A DNA stretch of 64,000 nt from Methanomicrobiaceae archaeon (GTDB taxonomy: Archaea > Halobacteriota > Methanomicrobia > Methanomicrobiales > Methanomicrobiaceae): assembly GCA_016926855.1 (NCBI GenBank), contig JAFGNT010000004.1:1-64000 (forward strand), in the 5' to 3' direction. The translations under genes and the position numbers were made by a program. The notes below the pieces were generated by a model that was not told the DNA's origin, made no database searches, and saw nothing but the letters and a program-made list of their open reading frames with translations. This document shows positions 45,078 to 53,884 of this stretch, piece by piece. Each line of letters starts with the position of its first letter. Position 1 is the first letter of the stretch.

Positions 45078-45249
45078 GAAGGAAGAACACGAGAAGAGGA
45101 GTCGATGAGGGGACGGGGGAGAAGAAAGAACACGAGGAAAGGGATCGATGAGGGGACGGGGGAGAAGAAAGAACACGAGGAAAGGGATCGATGAGGGGAC
45201 GGGGGGGAAGGAAAAATACGAGGAGAGAATTCGATGAAAGAGAATTGAG
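45078..45249. repeat. 43-bp purine-rich tandem repeat, about four copies
   Basis: Units begin at about 45078, 45121, 45164 and 45207, exactly 43 bp apart. The middle two are nearly identical (GAAGAAAGAACACGAGG ... GGGATCGATGAGGGGACGG); the first and last are degenerate. One strand is almost entirely A and G. The repeat lies between the two pairs of origin boxes, just before the AT-rich segment. Such an array may help unwinding or bind a protein; this is inference. Confidence 0.8.
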
Positions 45250-45290
45250 TTTCACGTCAGGGAGAACAGGAGAGATCTGAGAAGAGAGAT

Positions 45291-45320
45291 CAATTTCAAT
45301 TACTTAATATATTATTATAG
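45291..45320. other. AT-rich segment, candidate duplex unwinding element
   Basis: About 30 bases are nearly all A and T (AATTACTTAATATATTATTA in part). This is far below the surrounding GC content, and the segment sits between the oppositely oriented pairs of origin boxes. This is the expected place for first strand opening. Confidence 0.6.
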
Positions 45321-45384
45321 AGAGAACACTACAACAGGACATTTTCATCAGGTGAAGCAACAGCTCCGCCTGTTCTTCTCATCT

Positions 45385-45404
45385 TTCCAGACGAAACAAA
45401 GGGG
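45385..45404 (+). promoter_or_regulatory. Origin recognition box 3 (degenerate)
   Basis: TTCCAGACGAAACAAAGGGG is the inverted form of boxes 1 and 2, with three mismatches out of 20. It lies 118 bp before box 4, close to the 122-bp spacing of boxes 1 and 2. Confidence 0.65.
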
Positions 45405-45502
45405 GCGGGGTCTCCTCCCCCCTCACCAATCATCATTCATTACCATATCTTCCTCCTTCTCTCTCTCAGGGACCTGTGTGGACACTCTGATCTTCTGCTT
45501 AA

Positions 45503-45522
45503 TTCGAGTGGAAACAAAGGGG
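45503..45522 (+). promoter_or_regulatory. Origin recognition box 4
   Basis: The inverted form of box 1 with two mismatches; the core GAGTGGAAACAAAGGGG is intact apart from the outer edge. It lies 80 bp before the Orc1/Cdc6 start and may also autoregulate that gene. Confidence 0.75.
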
Positions 45523-45601
45523 TCTTCCAGATAGAAAAGATCATTTATTACGTACCAACTACAATAGATTCACTTCTCAGGCGGGTGCCGGCGGGTGATA
45601 C

Positions 45602-46885
45602 ATGACTGATCATGAAAACCATTCTATGGGGCTATTTAGGAAATATCTGGATAATAACAATATTTTTAAAAATCGTGAGGTGCTCCGGCACTCGTATCGC
45701 CCCCACATCCTCCCTCACCGGAGACCCCAGATCGACAGCATCGCTGCTATCATCGCACCCGCTCTCCGGAACGAAACCCCCTCAAATATCCTGATCTACG
45801 GGAAGACCGGTACCGGCAAGACTGCATCGGCACGGTATGTCGGAGCCGAACTGGAAAATGCAAGTGTCGAAACAGGAACCACGGTTCATGTCATACACCT
45901 GAACTGCGAGGTAATCGATACGCAGTACCGAGTGCTCGCCCAGATTGCAAACTGCATCGATGAAGCTGACTCATACGCCAGTGATCGTCCGCGAATAAGC
46001 ATTCCGATGACGGGGTGGCCGACGGACCAGGTTTATATGGAACTGAAGAACCAGCTCGATGCACTTGGCGGAGTTCACATCATCATACTGGATGAAATTG
46101 ACAAACTCGTGAAAAAGAGCGGCGATGAGACTCTGTATAACCTCACCCGGATCAACTCGGATTTAAAAAATTCAAAGCTTTCCATGATCGGTATCTCAAA
46201 CGATCTGCTCTTCACCAACTTTCTCGATCCGCGAGTTCTTTCCTCGCTCTCGGAAGAAGAGATCGTCTTTCCGCCCTATAATGCAATGCAACTCTGTGAT
46301 ATTCTTCAACAGCGTGCAGATATGGCCTTTATCGATGGCGCGCTTATGGAAGGTGTTATCCCCCTGTGTTCGGCGCTTGCGGCACAGGAGCATGGCGATG
46401 CCCGGCGGGCGCTTGATCTGCTTCGGGTATCGGGAGAACTGGCCGAACGGGAAAATGAGCGACAGCTGAAAGAGTGCCATGTCAAGATGGCGCAGCAGAA
46501 GATCGAGACCGACAGCCTCATCGAGTGTGTTTCGACACTTCCCACGCAGAGCAAGGCAGTACTCTATTCGATGGTTCTCCTTTACAGAACTCATAACGAG
46601 ATCTTCACCACCGGAGAGGTGGCGCAGGTCTACCGTGATGTGGCCCGTCTGCTCGACCTCGATGTGCTGACGCACCGGCGGATTACCGACCTGATTTCGG
46701 AGCTGAATATGCTGGGCGTGATCAATGCACGCGTTGTAAGTCGAGGACGGTACGGCAGGACGAAGGAGATGTGGTTCAGCGCCGGCACGAATAAAATCTG
46801 GGACACTCTCCTCAAGGATGACCGTCTGAACGACCAAAGATTGAAAACAATCGACACCCACCGCATAAAGGCATTATTCAGGTGA
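45602..46885 (+). CDS. cdc6: Orc1/Cdc6 replication initiator
   Basis: The 427-residue protein is an archaeal Orc1/Cdc6 AAA+ initiator. Walker A is YGKTGTGKTAS (about 65-75), Walker B is IILDEIDKL (about 160-168), sensor 1 is GISND, and the C-terminal winged helix includes THRRITDLISELNMLGVI. The N-terminal LFRKYLDNNNIFKNREVLRHSYRP is typical. It binds ORB elements and loads MCM. It lies directly downstream of the proposed origin. An Lrp regulator follows four bases after its stop. Confidence 0.95.
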   Translation: MTDHENHSMGLFRKYLDNNNIFKNREVLRHSYRPHILPHRRPQIDSIAAIIAPALRNETPSNILIYGKTGTGKTASARYVGAELENASVETGTTVHVIHLNCEVIDTQYRVLAQIANCIDEADSYASDRPRISIPMTGWPTDQVYMELKNQLDALGGVHIIILDEIDKLVKKSGDETLYNLTRINSDLKNSKLSMIGISNDLLFTNFLDPRVLSSLSEEEIVFPPYNAMQLCDILQQRADMAFIDGALMEGVIPLCSALAAQEHGDARRALDLLRVSGELAERENERQLKECHVKMAQQKIETDSLIECVSTLPTQSKAVLYSMVLLYRTHNEIFTTGEVAQVYRDVARLLDLDVLTHRRITDLISELNMLGVINARVVSRGRYGRTKEMWFSAGTNKIWDTLLKDDRLNDQRLKTIDTHRIKALFR

Positions 46886-46889
46886 TGAC

Positions 46890-47381
46890 ATGGATGAAAA
46901 GGATCGGTTGCTCCTCACGCTCCTCGACCAAAACAGCCGGCTTCCTTCCCGGGAGCTCGCCGAACTGGTCGATCTCGATGAGCAGGATGTCAATGAGCGG
47001 ATACGCCTGATGGAAGGAACCGGAATTATTCAGCAATATACCGCAGTAATCGACTGGGAGAAAGCAGGAGATGGCGAAGTTGCGGTAATTCTTGAGCTTA
47101 AAGTGAGTCCCGAGCGTGATTTCGGATATGACAAGGTTGCAGAGCGGATAGCCCGGTTCAGGCAGGTCCGGTCGGTCCGCCTTGTTTCCGGGATCTATGA
47201 CCTGGAGCTGGTCGTGACCGGCAGGAATATCCACGAAGTGGCACGGTTTGTGTCAGAACAGATCGCACCGATGGATCATATCCGCGAAACCGCAACGGTC
47301 CTCATCATGAAAACATACAAGGAAAACGGCCATATCTTTTACGAAAAGGAAGAAGGGGAGCGGCTGCCCCTCTCAATATAA
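46890..47381 (+). CDS. Lrp/AsnC family transcriptional regulator
   Basis: The 163-residue regulator has an N-terminal HTH (DEKDRLLLTLLDQNSRLPS, then ELAELVDLDEQDVNERI) and a C-terminal RAM/ACT-like ligand domain (VAVILELKVSPERDFGYDKV ... GIYDLELVVTG). It lies between Orc1/Cdc6 and an aminotransferase, with gaps of four and nine bases, so it is co-transcribed with both. The context suggests it senses an amino acid handled by the aminotransferase. Confidence 0.88.
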   Translation: MDEKDRLLLTLLDQNSRLPSRELAELVDLDEQDVNERIRLMEGTGIIQQYTAVIDWEKAGDGEVAVILELKVSPERDFGYDKVAERIARFRQVRSVRLVSGIYDLELVVTGRNIHEVARFVSEQIAPMDHIRETATVLIMKTYKENGHIFYEKEEGERLPLSI

Positions 47382-47390
47382 GGGTGTGCC

Positions 47391-48548
47391 ATGAAGGATC
47401 ACGTATCGCGGAAGGCGAGGGAGATTCCCCCTTCCGGTATCAGAAAATTCTTTGATCTGATCCAGGAAATGGAGGATGTGATCTCGCTTGGTGTGGGCGA
47501 ACCCGATTTTGCCACGCCGTGGAATATCTGCGAATCGAGTATCTACTCCATTGAGCAGGGTGCGACATCCTACTCCTCCAACCGCGGCATGCCTGCGCTC
47601 TGCGAGGAGGTCACCCGTTACCTCGACCGGAGATTCAACCTCACCTATAATCCTCACAAGGAGATAGTCATCACCAGCGGGGCATCCGAAGCGCTTGATA
47701 TTGCGGTCCGGGCCATTGTGGACCCCGGGGACGAGGTGCTTGTGGCGGAGCCGTGTTACGTCGCGTATGCACCGAATGTCATTCTCGCCGGCGGCCACCC
47801 GGTGCCTGTTCCCTGCCTGGAGCAGGATGCGTTCCGTCTTACCGCAGATGCACTTGTCGAGGCTGTTTCGTCCCGGACCAAGGCTGTCATGATCAACTTC
47901 CCGAACAATCCGACCGGCGGTGTCATGGATGCGGCATCACTCCGGGCGATTATCGATATCATCGTTGACCATGACCTGATCCTGATCAGTGACGAGATCT
48001 ACGCTGAACTGAGTTACGAGGCACAGCATGTGGCAGCGGCCACGGTGGGTGACGCATGGGAGAGAACGATTACTATCAACGGATTCTCAAAAGCCTATGC
48101 AATGACCGGCTGGCGGGTCGGGTACCTCTGTGCTCCCGAAGCTCTCTCCGATACGGCCCTTAAAATCCACCAGTACGTCATGCTCTGTGCTCCGGTGATG
48201 GGGCAGGTGGCTGCACGGGAAGCGCTGCGTCACGGCGACCGCGCACGTGACGAGATGATCAGTGAATACAAAATGCGGCGGAACCTCTTTGTCCGCGGTC
48301 TCAATCGCATCGGCCTGCCCTGCCATATGCCCCAGGGTGCGTTCTACGCTTTCCCGTCTGTAGGGTTGACGGGACTCTCCGACCAGGAATTTGCCGAACG
48401 CCTCCTCACAGAAGAGCATGTTGCCGTTGTACCGGGAAGTGTGTTCGGAACATCCGGTAGCGGTCATATCCGGTGCAGTTATGCCACGTCCCGGGAGAAT
48501 CTCAAAAGCGCACTGGACCGGATCGAGGCGTTCCTCTCCACACTCTGA
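47391..48548 (+). CDS. Class I/II PLP-dependent aminotransferase (aspartate-type)
   Basis: The 385-residue fold type I enzyme carries the aldimine lysine in NGFSKAYAMTGWRVGY, the Asp that contacts the pyridine nitrogen in LILISDEIYAEL, the Asn in INFPNNPTGG and the carboxylate-binding Arg in IRCSYATS. Substrate could be aspartate, alanine or an aromatic amino acid; the family alone does not decide. It is co-directional with the preceding Lrp regulator, an arrangement often seen in archaea. Confidence 0.87.
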   Translation: MKDHVSRKAREIPPSGIRKFFDLIQEMEDVISLGVGEPDFATPWNICESSIYSIEQGATSYSSNRGMPALCEEVTRYLDRRFNLTYNPHKEIVITSGASEALDIAVRAIVDPGDEVLVAEPCYVAYAPNVILAGGHPVPVPCLEQDAFRLTADALVEAVSSRTKAVMINFPNNPTGGVMDAASLRAIIDIIVDHDLILISDEIYAELSYEAQHVAAATVGDAWERTITINGFSKAYAMTGWRVGYLCAPEALSDTALKIHQYVMLCAPVMGQVAAREALRHGDRARDEMISEYKMRRNLFVRGLNRIGLPCHMPQGAFYAFPSVGLTGLSDQEFAERLLTEEHVAVVPGSVFGTSGSGHIRCSYATSRENLKSALDRIEAFLSTL

Positions 48549-48619
48549 AGGTTGGAAATTCCCGAAAACGACTTTTTACATATCTTTTCTCTCTTTCATT
48601 CCTCACATTACCCGGATAA

Positions 48620-48639
48620 CCCCTTGATTTCTACTGGAG
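48620..48639 (-). promoter_or_regulatory. Origin recognition box 5 (degenerate)
   Basis: CCCCTTGATTTCTACTGGAG, with three mismatches to box 1 in 20 bases and the same orientation. Confidence 0.55.
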
Positions 48640-48884
48640 ATATCGCAAAAATACTCCCCCCTCTCTCCCGTGCCATATGCTTCCGGAGTTTACCTTTTTC
48701 CCCGGCACATCAGCTGTTTTGGAAAGAACCCCATACCGGAAAAGCAGTTTTCTTCCTTCCTGAGAATTCAGCTAAATTGATACCGTTGTGGCTTTTTCAG
48801 GGATTTTGATGGATGGGAATACGTGATTTCACCACGTTCTTCGGACTCCGTTTTTCTGTCCGACAGCTTCACAGGATGGGCCGA

Positions 48885-48904
48885 CCCCTTTATTTCCACT
48901 GGAG
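48885..48904 (-). promoter_or_regulatory. Origin recognition box 6
   Basis: CCCCTTTATTTCCACTGGAG, with a single mismatch to box 1. It lies 208 bp before the PurA start and 265 bp after box 5. Confidence 0.75.
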
Positions 48905-49112
48905 TGTCAGGATTTTAACCGATTCGAAAACTCTCCCCTCTCTCAGTTTCTGAAAAAACCCTTGTGTAATAAGCCGGCATTCGGTCGTTTCCTGTCCTGA
49001 CGGCACCCTGTGGTTTCACAGCGTTTCACAGCGTTTCACTCCTTCATGCTGCACGGCATTGAGGATGTCAACGTTTATACCGGAGAATCACCCCATGCTA
49101 CTTGAGATAACA

Positions 49113-50123
49113 ATGAGTTGTACAATCATCGTCGGCGGTTTTTTTGGTGATGAGGGAAAGGGAAAAGTTGTAGCCCATATTGCCAATAAGGATCACCCCT
49201 CAATCATTTCCCGGGGCGGGGTCGGCCCGAATGCGGGGCACACGGTAAAGGTAGGGGAAAAGGAGTATGGTGTCCGGATGATCCCGTCCGGCTTCATCTA
49301 CAATAATGCCCGGTTATGCATCGGCAGCGGGGTACTGGTTGATCCGCGAGTGTTTTTTCAGGAAGTCGAGGTTCTCGGAGTACGCGACCGCATCTTTGTG
49401 GACGGCCGGTGCAGTATCATTGAGGAGGAGCATATCGCCCGGGACAAGGGCGATTCCTACCTTGCAAAGACCATCGGTTCGACCGGAAGCGGGTGCGGGC
49501 CTGCAAACGTCGACCGGGTGATGCGTATCGCACGGCAGGCGAAGGATGTGCCCGAACTTCGCGACTATCTCACCGACGTCTCCCTTGATATCAACACCTC
49601 CCTTGATTCGGGAGATTTTGTCCTCCTCGAAGGCACACAGGGATTCGGTATTTCGCTCTACTTTGGCACCTATCCCTTCGTAACGAGCAAAGATACGTCA
49701 GCCTCGCAGATTGCGGCCGATAACGGCGTGGGTCCGACGAAGATTGATGAGGTCATCACGGTCTTCAAGGCATACCCGACCCGCGTTGGCGAAGGTCCTT
49801 TTGGTACGGAAATGAGCCGCGAAGAGTCACACCGCCTCGGCATCGAGGAATTCGGGACGGTGACGCACCGGGAACGCCGTATCGGCGTTTGGGACGCAGG
49901 GATGGCAAAATATTCGGCAATGGTGAACGGCGCCACCCAGGTTGCCATCACGGGGATCGATCATGTCGACCCGGACTGTTTCGGTGCCACGTCCTATGAC
50001 CAGCTTTCAAAGAAGGCACGAGAATTCATAAACAGCGCAGAAAACGATATCGGGGTTCCGGTAACACTCATCTCTACCGGTCCGGATATCACCCAGATCA
50101 TCGATCTAAGGGATGAAATATGA
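49113..50123 (+). CDS. purA: Adenylosuccinate synthetase
   Basis: The 336-residue protein is the short archaeal PurA, which joins IMP and aspartate with GTP hydrolysis on the way to AMP. Seen are the GTP loop GGFFGDEGKGK (about 8-18), GGVGPNAGHTV, GSTGSGCGPANVDR, LLEGTQGFGISLYFGTYPF and TVTHRERRIG. The frame is open from 49059, but MSCTIIVGG at 49113 is the natural start. Its last codon overlaps the Trm112-like gene (ATGA), starting a long same-strand cluster. Confidence 0.93.
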   Translation: MSCTIIVGGFFGDEGKGKVVAHIANKDHPSIISRGGVGPNAGHTVKVGEKEYGVRMIPSGFIYNNARLCIGSGVLVDPRVFFQEVEVLGVRDRIFVDGRCSIIEEEHIARDKGDSYLAKTIGSTGSGCGPANVDRVMRIARQAKDVPELRDYLTDVSLDINTSLDSGDFVLLEGTQGFGISLYFGTYPFVTSKDTSASQIAADNGVGPTKIDEVITVFKAYPTRVGEGPFGTEMSREESHRLGIEEFGTVTHRERRIGVWDAGMAKYSAMVNGATQVAITGIDHVDPDCFGATSYDQLSKKAREFINSAENDIGVPVTLISTGPDITQIIDLRDEI

Positions 50124-50320
50124 AAAAATCAACGGTTGATATTCTCTGCTGTCCTGTCTGCAAGGGTGATCTGGAGCTCCGGATTGTGAAGGAGCTGACA
50201 CGTGAGAGTGCTGAGGACGAAATCCTTGAAGGGGGGCTCTGGTGCAGAAAATGCGGTGTTGAGTATCCCATCCGGGAGGGAATACCCGATCTCCTTCCGC
50301 GAACGGGAGATAATTGTTAA
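50120..50320 (+). CDS. Trm112-like zinc-binding protein
   Basis: The 66-residue protein has CCPVCKG at the N-terminus and CRKCGVEYPIREGIPDLLP at the C-terminus: the two zinc knuckles and closing block of the Trm112/UPF0434 family. In archaea Trm112 activates several tRNA, rRNA and release-factor methyltransferases. It overlaps the purA stop by four bases. Confidence 0.85.
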   Translation: MKKSTVDILCCPVCKGDLELRIVKELTRESAEDEILEGGLWCRKCGVEYPIREGIPDLLPRTGDNC

Positions 50321-50327
50321 ATAACCC

Positions 50328-50846
50328 ATGGATATCTGTGAGATTCATCTGAACAGGCGGGGCATCAATTCGATTGAGACCCCTCCTCAGGTTGAAGTTG
50401 AAGCGGGAGGCAGCCTGTTAGTCCGGTTCATCAATGACGGGAGCCCTGTTCATGTGACCCTGACATCTTCGAATGCCGGAATGTTCACCAATTTTTATCA
50501 TGAAAACCTTTACGTGCGGGATATCCTCGAGTTCCGGATTCCTACGCGCGAGGATGCCTACGCCGGATTCTTTGATATCGAGATTATCACGGGGTACGGG
50601 ACGAAGCGATCCCAGTGCCGGGTGCTTGTGAAAAAGTATTCCGAAAAGGTTCAGCCGGCACCTGATAGTGAGCCGGTACGAATCCCCGTCCAAAGAGCGT
50701 CATTTCCGTGGCTTCTCCTCATTCTTGTCGCCATCGGCATCATCGCGTATGCCGGCTGGATCACAACGGGGGAGATGCTCCTTTCCCATATCACCTTCAT
50801 TGTTCTGCTCACCGGAGTCTACTTCGCATGGTATTCCCGGCGCTAG
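50328..50846 (+). CDS. Membrane protein with N-terminal beta domain (DUF7524-like)
   Basis: Residues 1-105 are a beta-rich domain (LLVRFINDGSPVHVTLTSS), and residues of about 122-170 form two transmembrane helices. The layout resembles archaeal DUF7524-like proteins of unknown function, often found near purA or cobalamin genes. It follows the Trm112-like gene by seven bases and overlaps the cbiB start by 19. Confidence 0.65.
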   Translation: MDICEIHLNRRGINSIETPPQVEVEAGGSLLVRFINDGSPVHVTLTSSNAGMFTNFYHENLYVRDILEFRIPTREDAYAGFFDIEIITGYGTKRSQCRVLVKKYSEKVQPAPDSEPVRIPVQRASFPWLLLILVAIGIIAYAGWITTGEMLLSHITFIVLLTGVYFAWYSRR

Positions 50847-51742
50847 TCCTCTGGGCCGCGCTGTTATTCGATCGTCTGGCAGGCGACCCGCGAAACTCCC
50901 TGCACCCGACTGCCTACCTCGGGCGGCTGATTGGCTGGTGGGGGCAGCCCGGCCGATATCGGCCCGGGCTCCAGCGGGTGGCGGGTGTTCTGGGGACTCT
51001 TCTTACCGCAGGTCTGTTTGCGGCTCCGTTCCTCTTATTTGACCTCTATGCGCCGGTGCCCCTCTACCTTATCGGGGCCCCGGTTCTGCTCAAACTCTGC
51101 CTGGCATGGCGGTGCCTCGAGGAGCATGTCGCTGCCGTGGAGGAGGCGGTGGCGCGGGACAGGGAGGGCGGCCGACATGCGGTGCAGCTGCTCGTTTCCC
51201 GGGACACGTCGGCTCTCGGGGGGGAAGGGGTGCTCTCTGCAGCCTATGAATCGATGGCGGAGAATTATGTCGATTCCATCATTGCCCCCCTCTTTTATTT
51301 CACGCTGTTCGGCCTTCCCGGTGCTGCGGTCTACAGGGCGGTAAATACCATGGACGCGATGCTCGGGTATACCGATCACCGACATCGTATCGGGTGGTTT
51401 CCCGCCCGCTCGGACGATATCCTTAATTACATACCCGCCCGGATCGCCGGTCTGCTTCTGCTCCTGTACTTCGCATTGAGGGGACGGTTCAGGCCGGCAC
51501 TCCGGACGCTTGCTGCCGATGCACACCGGCGTCCGGGAATCAACGGCGGTATTCCCATGGCCGCGATCGCGGGAGGTGCCGGGGTCCGTTTTGAAAAACC
51601 GGGATATTATACCATGGGTGAGGCCGAGCGGAGCCTTGCTGAGGGCGGACCTGAAATCGTCCGTGCGATTCGGGCTGCAACCCTTTGCGCCGCAGTGCTT
51701 TTTACCGTTACCCTTGTATTTATTGCCCCCCTAGCTCTATAG
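50828..51742 (+). CDS. cbiB: Cobalamin biosynthesis protein CbiB/CobD
   Basis: The 304-residue integral membrane protein matches CbiB, which attaches aminopropanol to adenosylcobyric acid in corrinoid synthesis. Diagnostic blocks are LLFDRLAGDPRNSLHPTAYLG, SRDTSALGGEGVLSAAYESMAEN, APLFYFTLFGLPGAAVYRAVNTMDAMLGY and the late PGINGGIPMAAIAGGAGV. Methanogens need corrinoids for methyl transfer. The start MVFPAL at 50828 overlaps the upstream gene; the frame upstream of it is not coding. Confidence 0.9.
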   Translation: MVFPALVLWAALLFDRLAGDPRNSLHPTAYLGRLIGWWGQPGRYRPGLQRVAGVLGTLLTAGLFAAPFLLFDLYAPVPLYLIGAPVLLKLCLAWRCLEEHVAAVEEAVARDREGGRHAVQLLVSRDTSALGGEGVLSAAYESMAENYVDSIIAPLFYFTLFGLPGAAVYRAVNTMDAMLGYTDHRHRIGWFPARSDDILNYIPARIAGLLLLLYFALRGRFRPALRTLAADAHRRPGINGGIPMAAIAGGAGVRFEKPGYYTMGEAERSLAEGGPEIVRAIRAATLCAAVLFTVTLVFIAPLAL

Positions 51743-51745
51743 TGA

Positions 51746-52648
51746 ATGACAATGAATCTGGAAGACCTTCGGTTCGGAACGGAACTGATTAAACGAGGAT
51801 TTGCCTCCATGCAGAAAGGAGGTGTGATTATGGATGTGGTCAACGCCGAGCAGGCCCGCATCGCCGAGGAGGCCGGTGCCGTAGCTGTCATGTCGCTCGA
51901 GCGGGTCCCTGCGGATATCAGGAAAGCCGGAGGTGTGGCGCGTATGGCCGATCCGAAAATAGTGCATGAGATTATCGATGCGGTCTCTATTCCTGTCATG
52001 GGGAAGGTGCGAATCGGACATTTTGTCGAAGCGCAGATTCTCGAAAATATCGGAGTCGATATGATCGACGAGAGCGAGGTCCTTACCCCGGCTGACGAGG
52101 AGTACCATATCGTGAAGACCGCTTTTACGGTACCGTTCGTGTGCGGTGCTCGAAATCTCGGTGAAGCGCTCAGGAGAATTGCCGAGGGTGCGGCGATGAT
52201 CCGGACAAAGGGGGAAGCCGGCACCGGCAATGTGGTCGAGGCGGTTCGCCATATGCATGCGATTATGGGCGAAATCCGCGTTCTGCAGGGAATGGATGAC
52301 TCCGAGCGTGCCGCACGTGCCCGGGAGATCGAGGCGCCGTTCGAGCTTGTCCGGGAGACCGCTGAACGCGGTCGCCTGCCTGTGGTGAACTTTTCCGCCG
52401 GCGGCATCGCGACACCCGCTGATGCGGCACTCATGATGCAGCTCGGCGCCGACGGTGTCTTCGTCGGATCGGGCATCTTTCTCTCGGAAAACCCGGTGAA
52501 GACGGCACGGGCTATCGTCGAAGCGGTGAATAATTTTGAAAATCCCGCCGTTCTCGCCGAAGTCAGCCGGGGGCTCGGAGATCCGATGAAAGGCATCGAC
52601 GTGCACACGCTGAAAGAGGACGAGGTGCTCCGGTTCCGTGGGCGTTAG
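51746..52648 (+). CDS. pdxS: Pyridoxal 5'-phosphate synthase lyase subunit PdxS
   Basis: The 300-residue PdxS makes PLP from ribose 5-phosphate, glyceraldehyde 3-phosphate and ammonia. Seen are the active-site Asp in [20 protein letters not shown], the Schiff-base region [54 protein letters not shown] and [33 protein letters not shown] 51752 is an alternative start. It overlaps pdxT by 11 bases, and the two form the glutaminase-synthase complex. Confidence 0.95.
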   Translation: MTMNLEDLRFGTELIKRGFASMQKGGVIMDVVNAEQARIAEEAGAVAVMSLERVPADIRKAGGVARMADPKIVHEIIDAVSIPVMGKVRIGHFVEAQILENIGVDMIDESEVLTPADEEYHIVKTAFTVPFVCGARNLGEALRRIAEGAAMIRTKGEAGTGNVVEAVRHMHAIMGEIRVLQGMDDSERAARAREIEAPFELVRETAERGRLPVVNFSAGGIATPADAALMMQLGADGVFVGSGIFLSENPVKTARAIVEAVNNFENPAVLAEVSRGLGDPMKGIDVHTLKEDEVLRFRGR

Positions 52649-53222
52649 GGTAGGGGTCCTTTCGCTTCAGGGGGATGTCAGCGAGCATATCTCGGCATTC
52701 CGCCGGACACTTGTGTCCATGGGCGACGACACCGGATGTGTGGTTGCAGTGCGTCATGCGAAGGAGATCCCGCTTCTTGACGCGCTGGCCATTCCCGGCG
52801 GGGAGTCGACGACCATTTCGCGGCTCATTGATAAAAACAGCATGCGGAACGCGATTGAGCGCTTTGACGGCGGAATATTCGCGACCTGTGCAGGTATGGT
52901 CCTGCTTGCACGGGAGGTCGATGATACACGGGTCCGCCCGCTCGGTCTCATGGACATGGAAGTGGCGCGGAACGCCTTCGGCCGGCAACGGGAGTCATTC
53001 GAAGCAATAATTCCGGTGAAAGGACTCGAAGATCCCTACCATGCTATTTTCATCAGGGCACCTGTCGCGACGGCGACGGGTGCCGCTGCAGAACCACTTG
53101 CGTCCATTGATGCGGGGATTGTGGCGATTAGAGAGGGGCGTCATATGGCGTTTTCCTTTCATCCGGAATTGACGCCCGACATTCGCCTGCACCGGATGTT
53201 TCTGAAAAATCTCGGCATTTAA
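52638..53222 (+). CDS. pdxT: PdxT glutaminase subunit of PLP synthase
   Basis: The 194-residue class I glutaminase supplies ammonia to PdxS. The opening [13 protein letters not shown] and oxyanion-loop PGGESTT are present, with the nucleophile Cys in FATCAGM (about 84) and the His-Glu pair in FHPEL (about 173-177). It starts at GTG 52638 inside pdxS, so its translation is coupled. Confidence 0.94.
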   Translation: MGVRVGVLSLQGDVSEHISAFRRTLVSMGDDTGCVVAVRHAKEIPLLDALAIPGGESTTISRLIDKNSMRNAIERFDGGIFATCAGMVLLAREVDDTRVRPLGLMDMEVARNAFGRQRESFEAIIPVKGLEDPYHAIFIRAPVATATGAAAEPLASIDAGIVAIREGRHMAFSFHPELTPDIRLHRMFLKNLGI

Positions 53223-53372
53223 TAACCGTATTCCCGGGGATTTTTTTTACCTGAACCGGAATGCCGGATATCGTTCTTTCCCGGTGTGCTGGTGTTCTTT
53301 CGTGCACGCCCAGGATGGGCCGTATCGGTTAAGTAGGAACCGCGTGAAATGTTTAGAGCGGAGTTTATTAAT

Positions 53373-53870
53373 ATGGCAGATGCGCGAGAATCTAAAAAAG
53401 TCGTGCTGCACACGACCAGCGGGGATATTGTAATCGAGCTGTTTTCCGACATGCCGGTTACTGCGGGCAATTTTTTAAAACTGGTCAAGGAAGGATTTTA
53501 TGACGGAATTGTGTTTCACCGCGTCATTAAAAACTTCATGATCCAGGCGGGCTGCCCCCAGGGGACGGGCACGGGAGGCCCGGGGTACACGATTGCCGAC
53601 GAATTTGTAAAGGGGCGTTCAAATCGTCGCGGGACCCTCTCCATGGCAAACACCGGGCGCCCGAACAGCGGCGGGAGCCAGTTTTTTATCAACCTTGTCG
53701 ACAACACCTTCCTCGACTGGGATAATAAAAGCACCCCGTCCGCGCACCCGGTCTTCGGGATGGTCGTCGGAGGAATGGATGTCGTGGATGCAATCGGCAG
53801 CACCGCGACGGACCGGTCCGATCGCCCGCGCAAGGAAGTACGAATAACCAAAGCGGAAGTTCTCTCCTGA
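53373..53870 (+). CDS. Peptidyl-prolyl cis-trans isomerase (cyclophilin)
   Basis: The 165-residue cyclophilin acts in protein folding, probably in the cytosol as no signal peptide is present. Blocks include the catalytic Arg in [19 protein letters not shown], the substrate-binding region [20 protein letters not shown], and [17 protein letters not shown]. The start MADARESK at 53373 is preferred over 53349, because the residues before it do not look like the family. Confidence 0.92.
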   Translation: MADARESKKVVLHTTSGDIVIELFSDMPVTAGNFLKLVKEGFYDGIVFHRVIKNFMIQAGCPQGTGTGGPGYTIADEFVKGRSNRRGTLSMANTGRPNSGGSQFFINLVDNTFLDWDNKSTPSAHPVFGMVVGGMDVVDAIGSTATDRSDRPRKEVRITKAEVLS

Positions 53871-53884
53871 AAAGGCATCTGCTC

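Larger units (their letters stand above)
44359..45601. other. Probable replication origin (oriC), gene-free
   Basis: No credible gene exists in these 1.24 kb. Four copies of an archaeal origin recognition box are present: two pointing one way (44572-44591 and 44694-44713) and two the other way (45385-45404 and 45503-45522). Between the inner boxes lie a 43-bp purine-rich tandem repeat and an AT-rich stretch. Orc1/Cdc6 starts at 45602. The inverted boxes around an AT-rich segment beside cdc6 match known haloarchaeal and methanogen origin layouts. Confidence 0.8.
48549..49112. other. Gene-free stretch with two further origin boxes
   Basis: No credible coding region is present. Two ORB-like sites occur at 48620-48639 and 48885-48904, in the same orientation as boxes 1 and 2. 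Near 49018 a short GTTTCACAGC unit is repeated twice. The promoter of the downstream purA operon should also lie here. With the 44.4-45.6 kb region it makes the cdc6 operon flanked by Orc1/Cdc6 sites on both sides. Confidence 0.6.

Noticed and set aside
45052-45255. Minus-strand open frames across the 43-bp repeat
   Set aside because: They exist only because the strand is purine-rich and lacks stops; the translation is Ser/Pro/Phe repeat without gene character.
44572-48904. CRISPR array from the repeated CCCCTTTGTTTCC unit
   Set aside because: Copies occur in both orientations with irregular spacing and flank cdc6; there is no regular spacer series and no cas gene.
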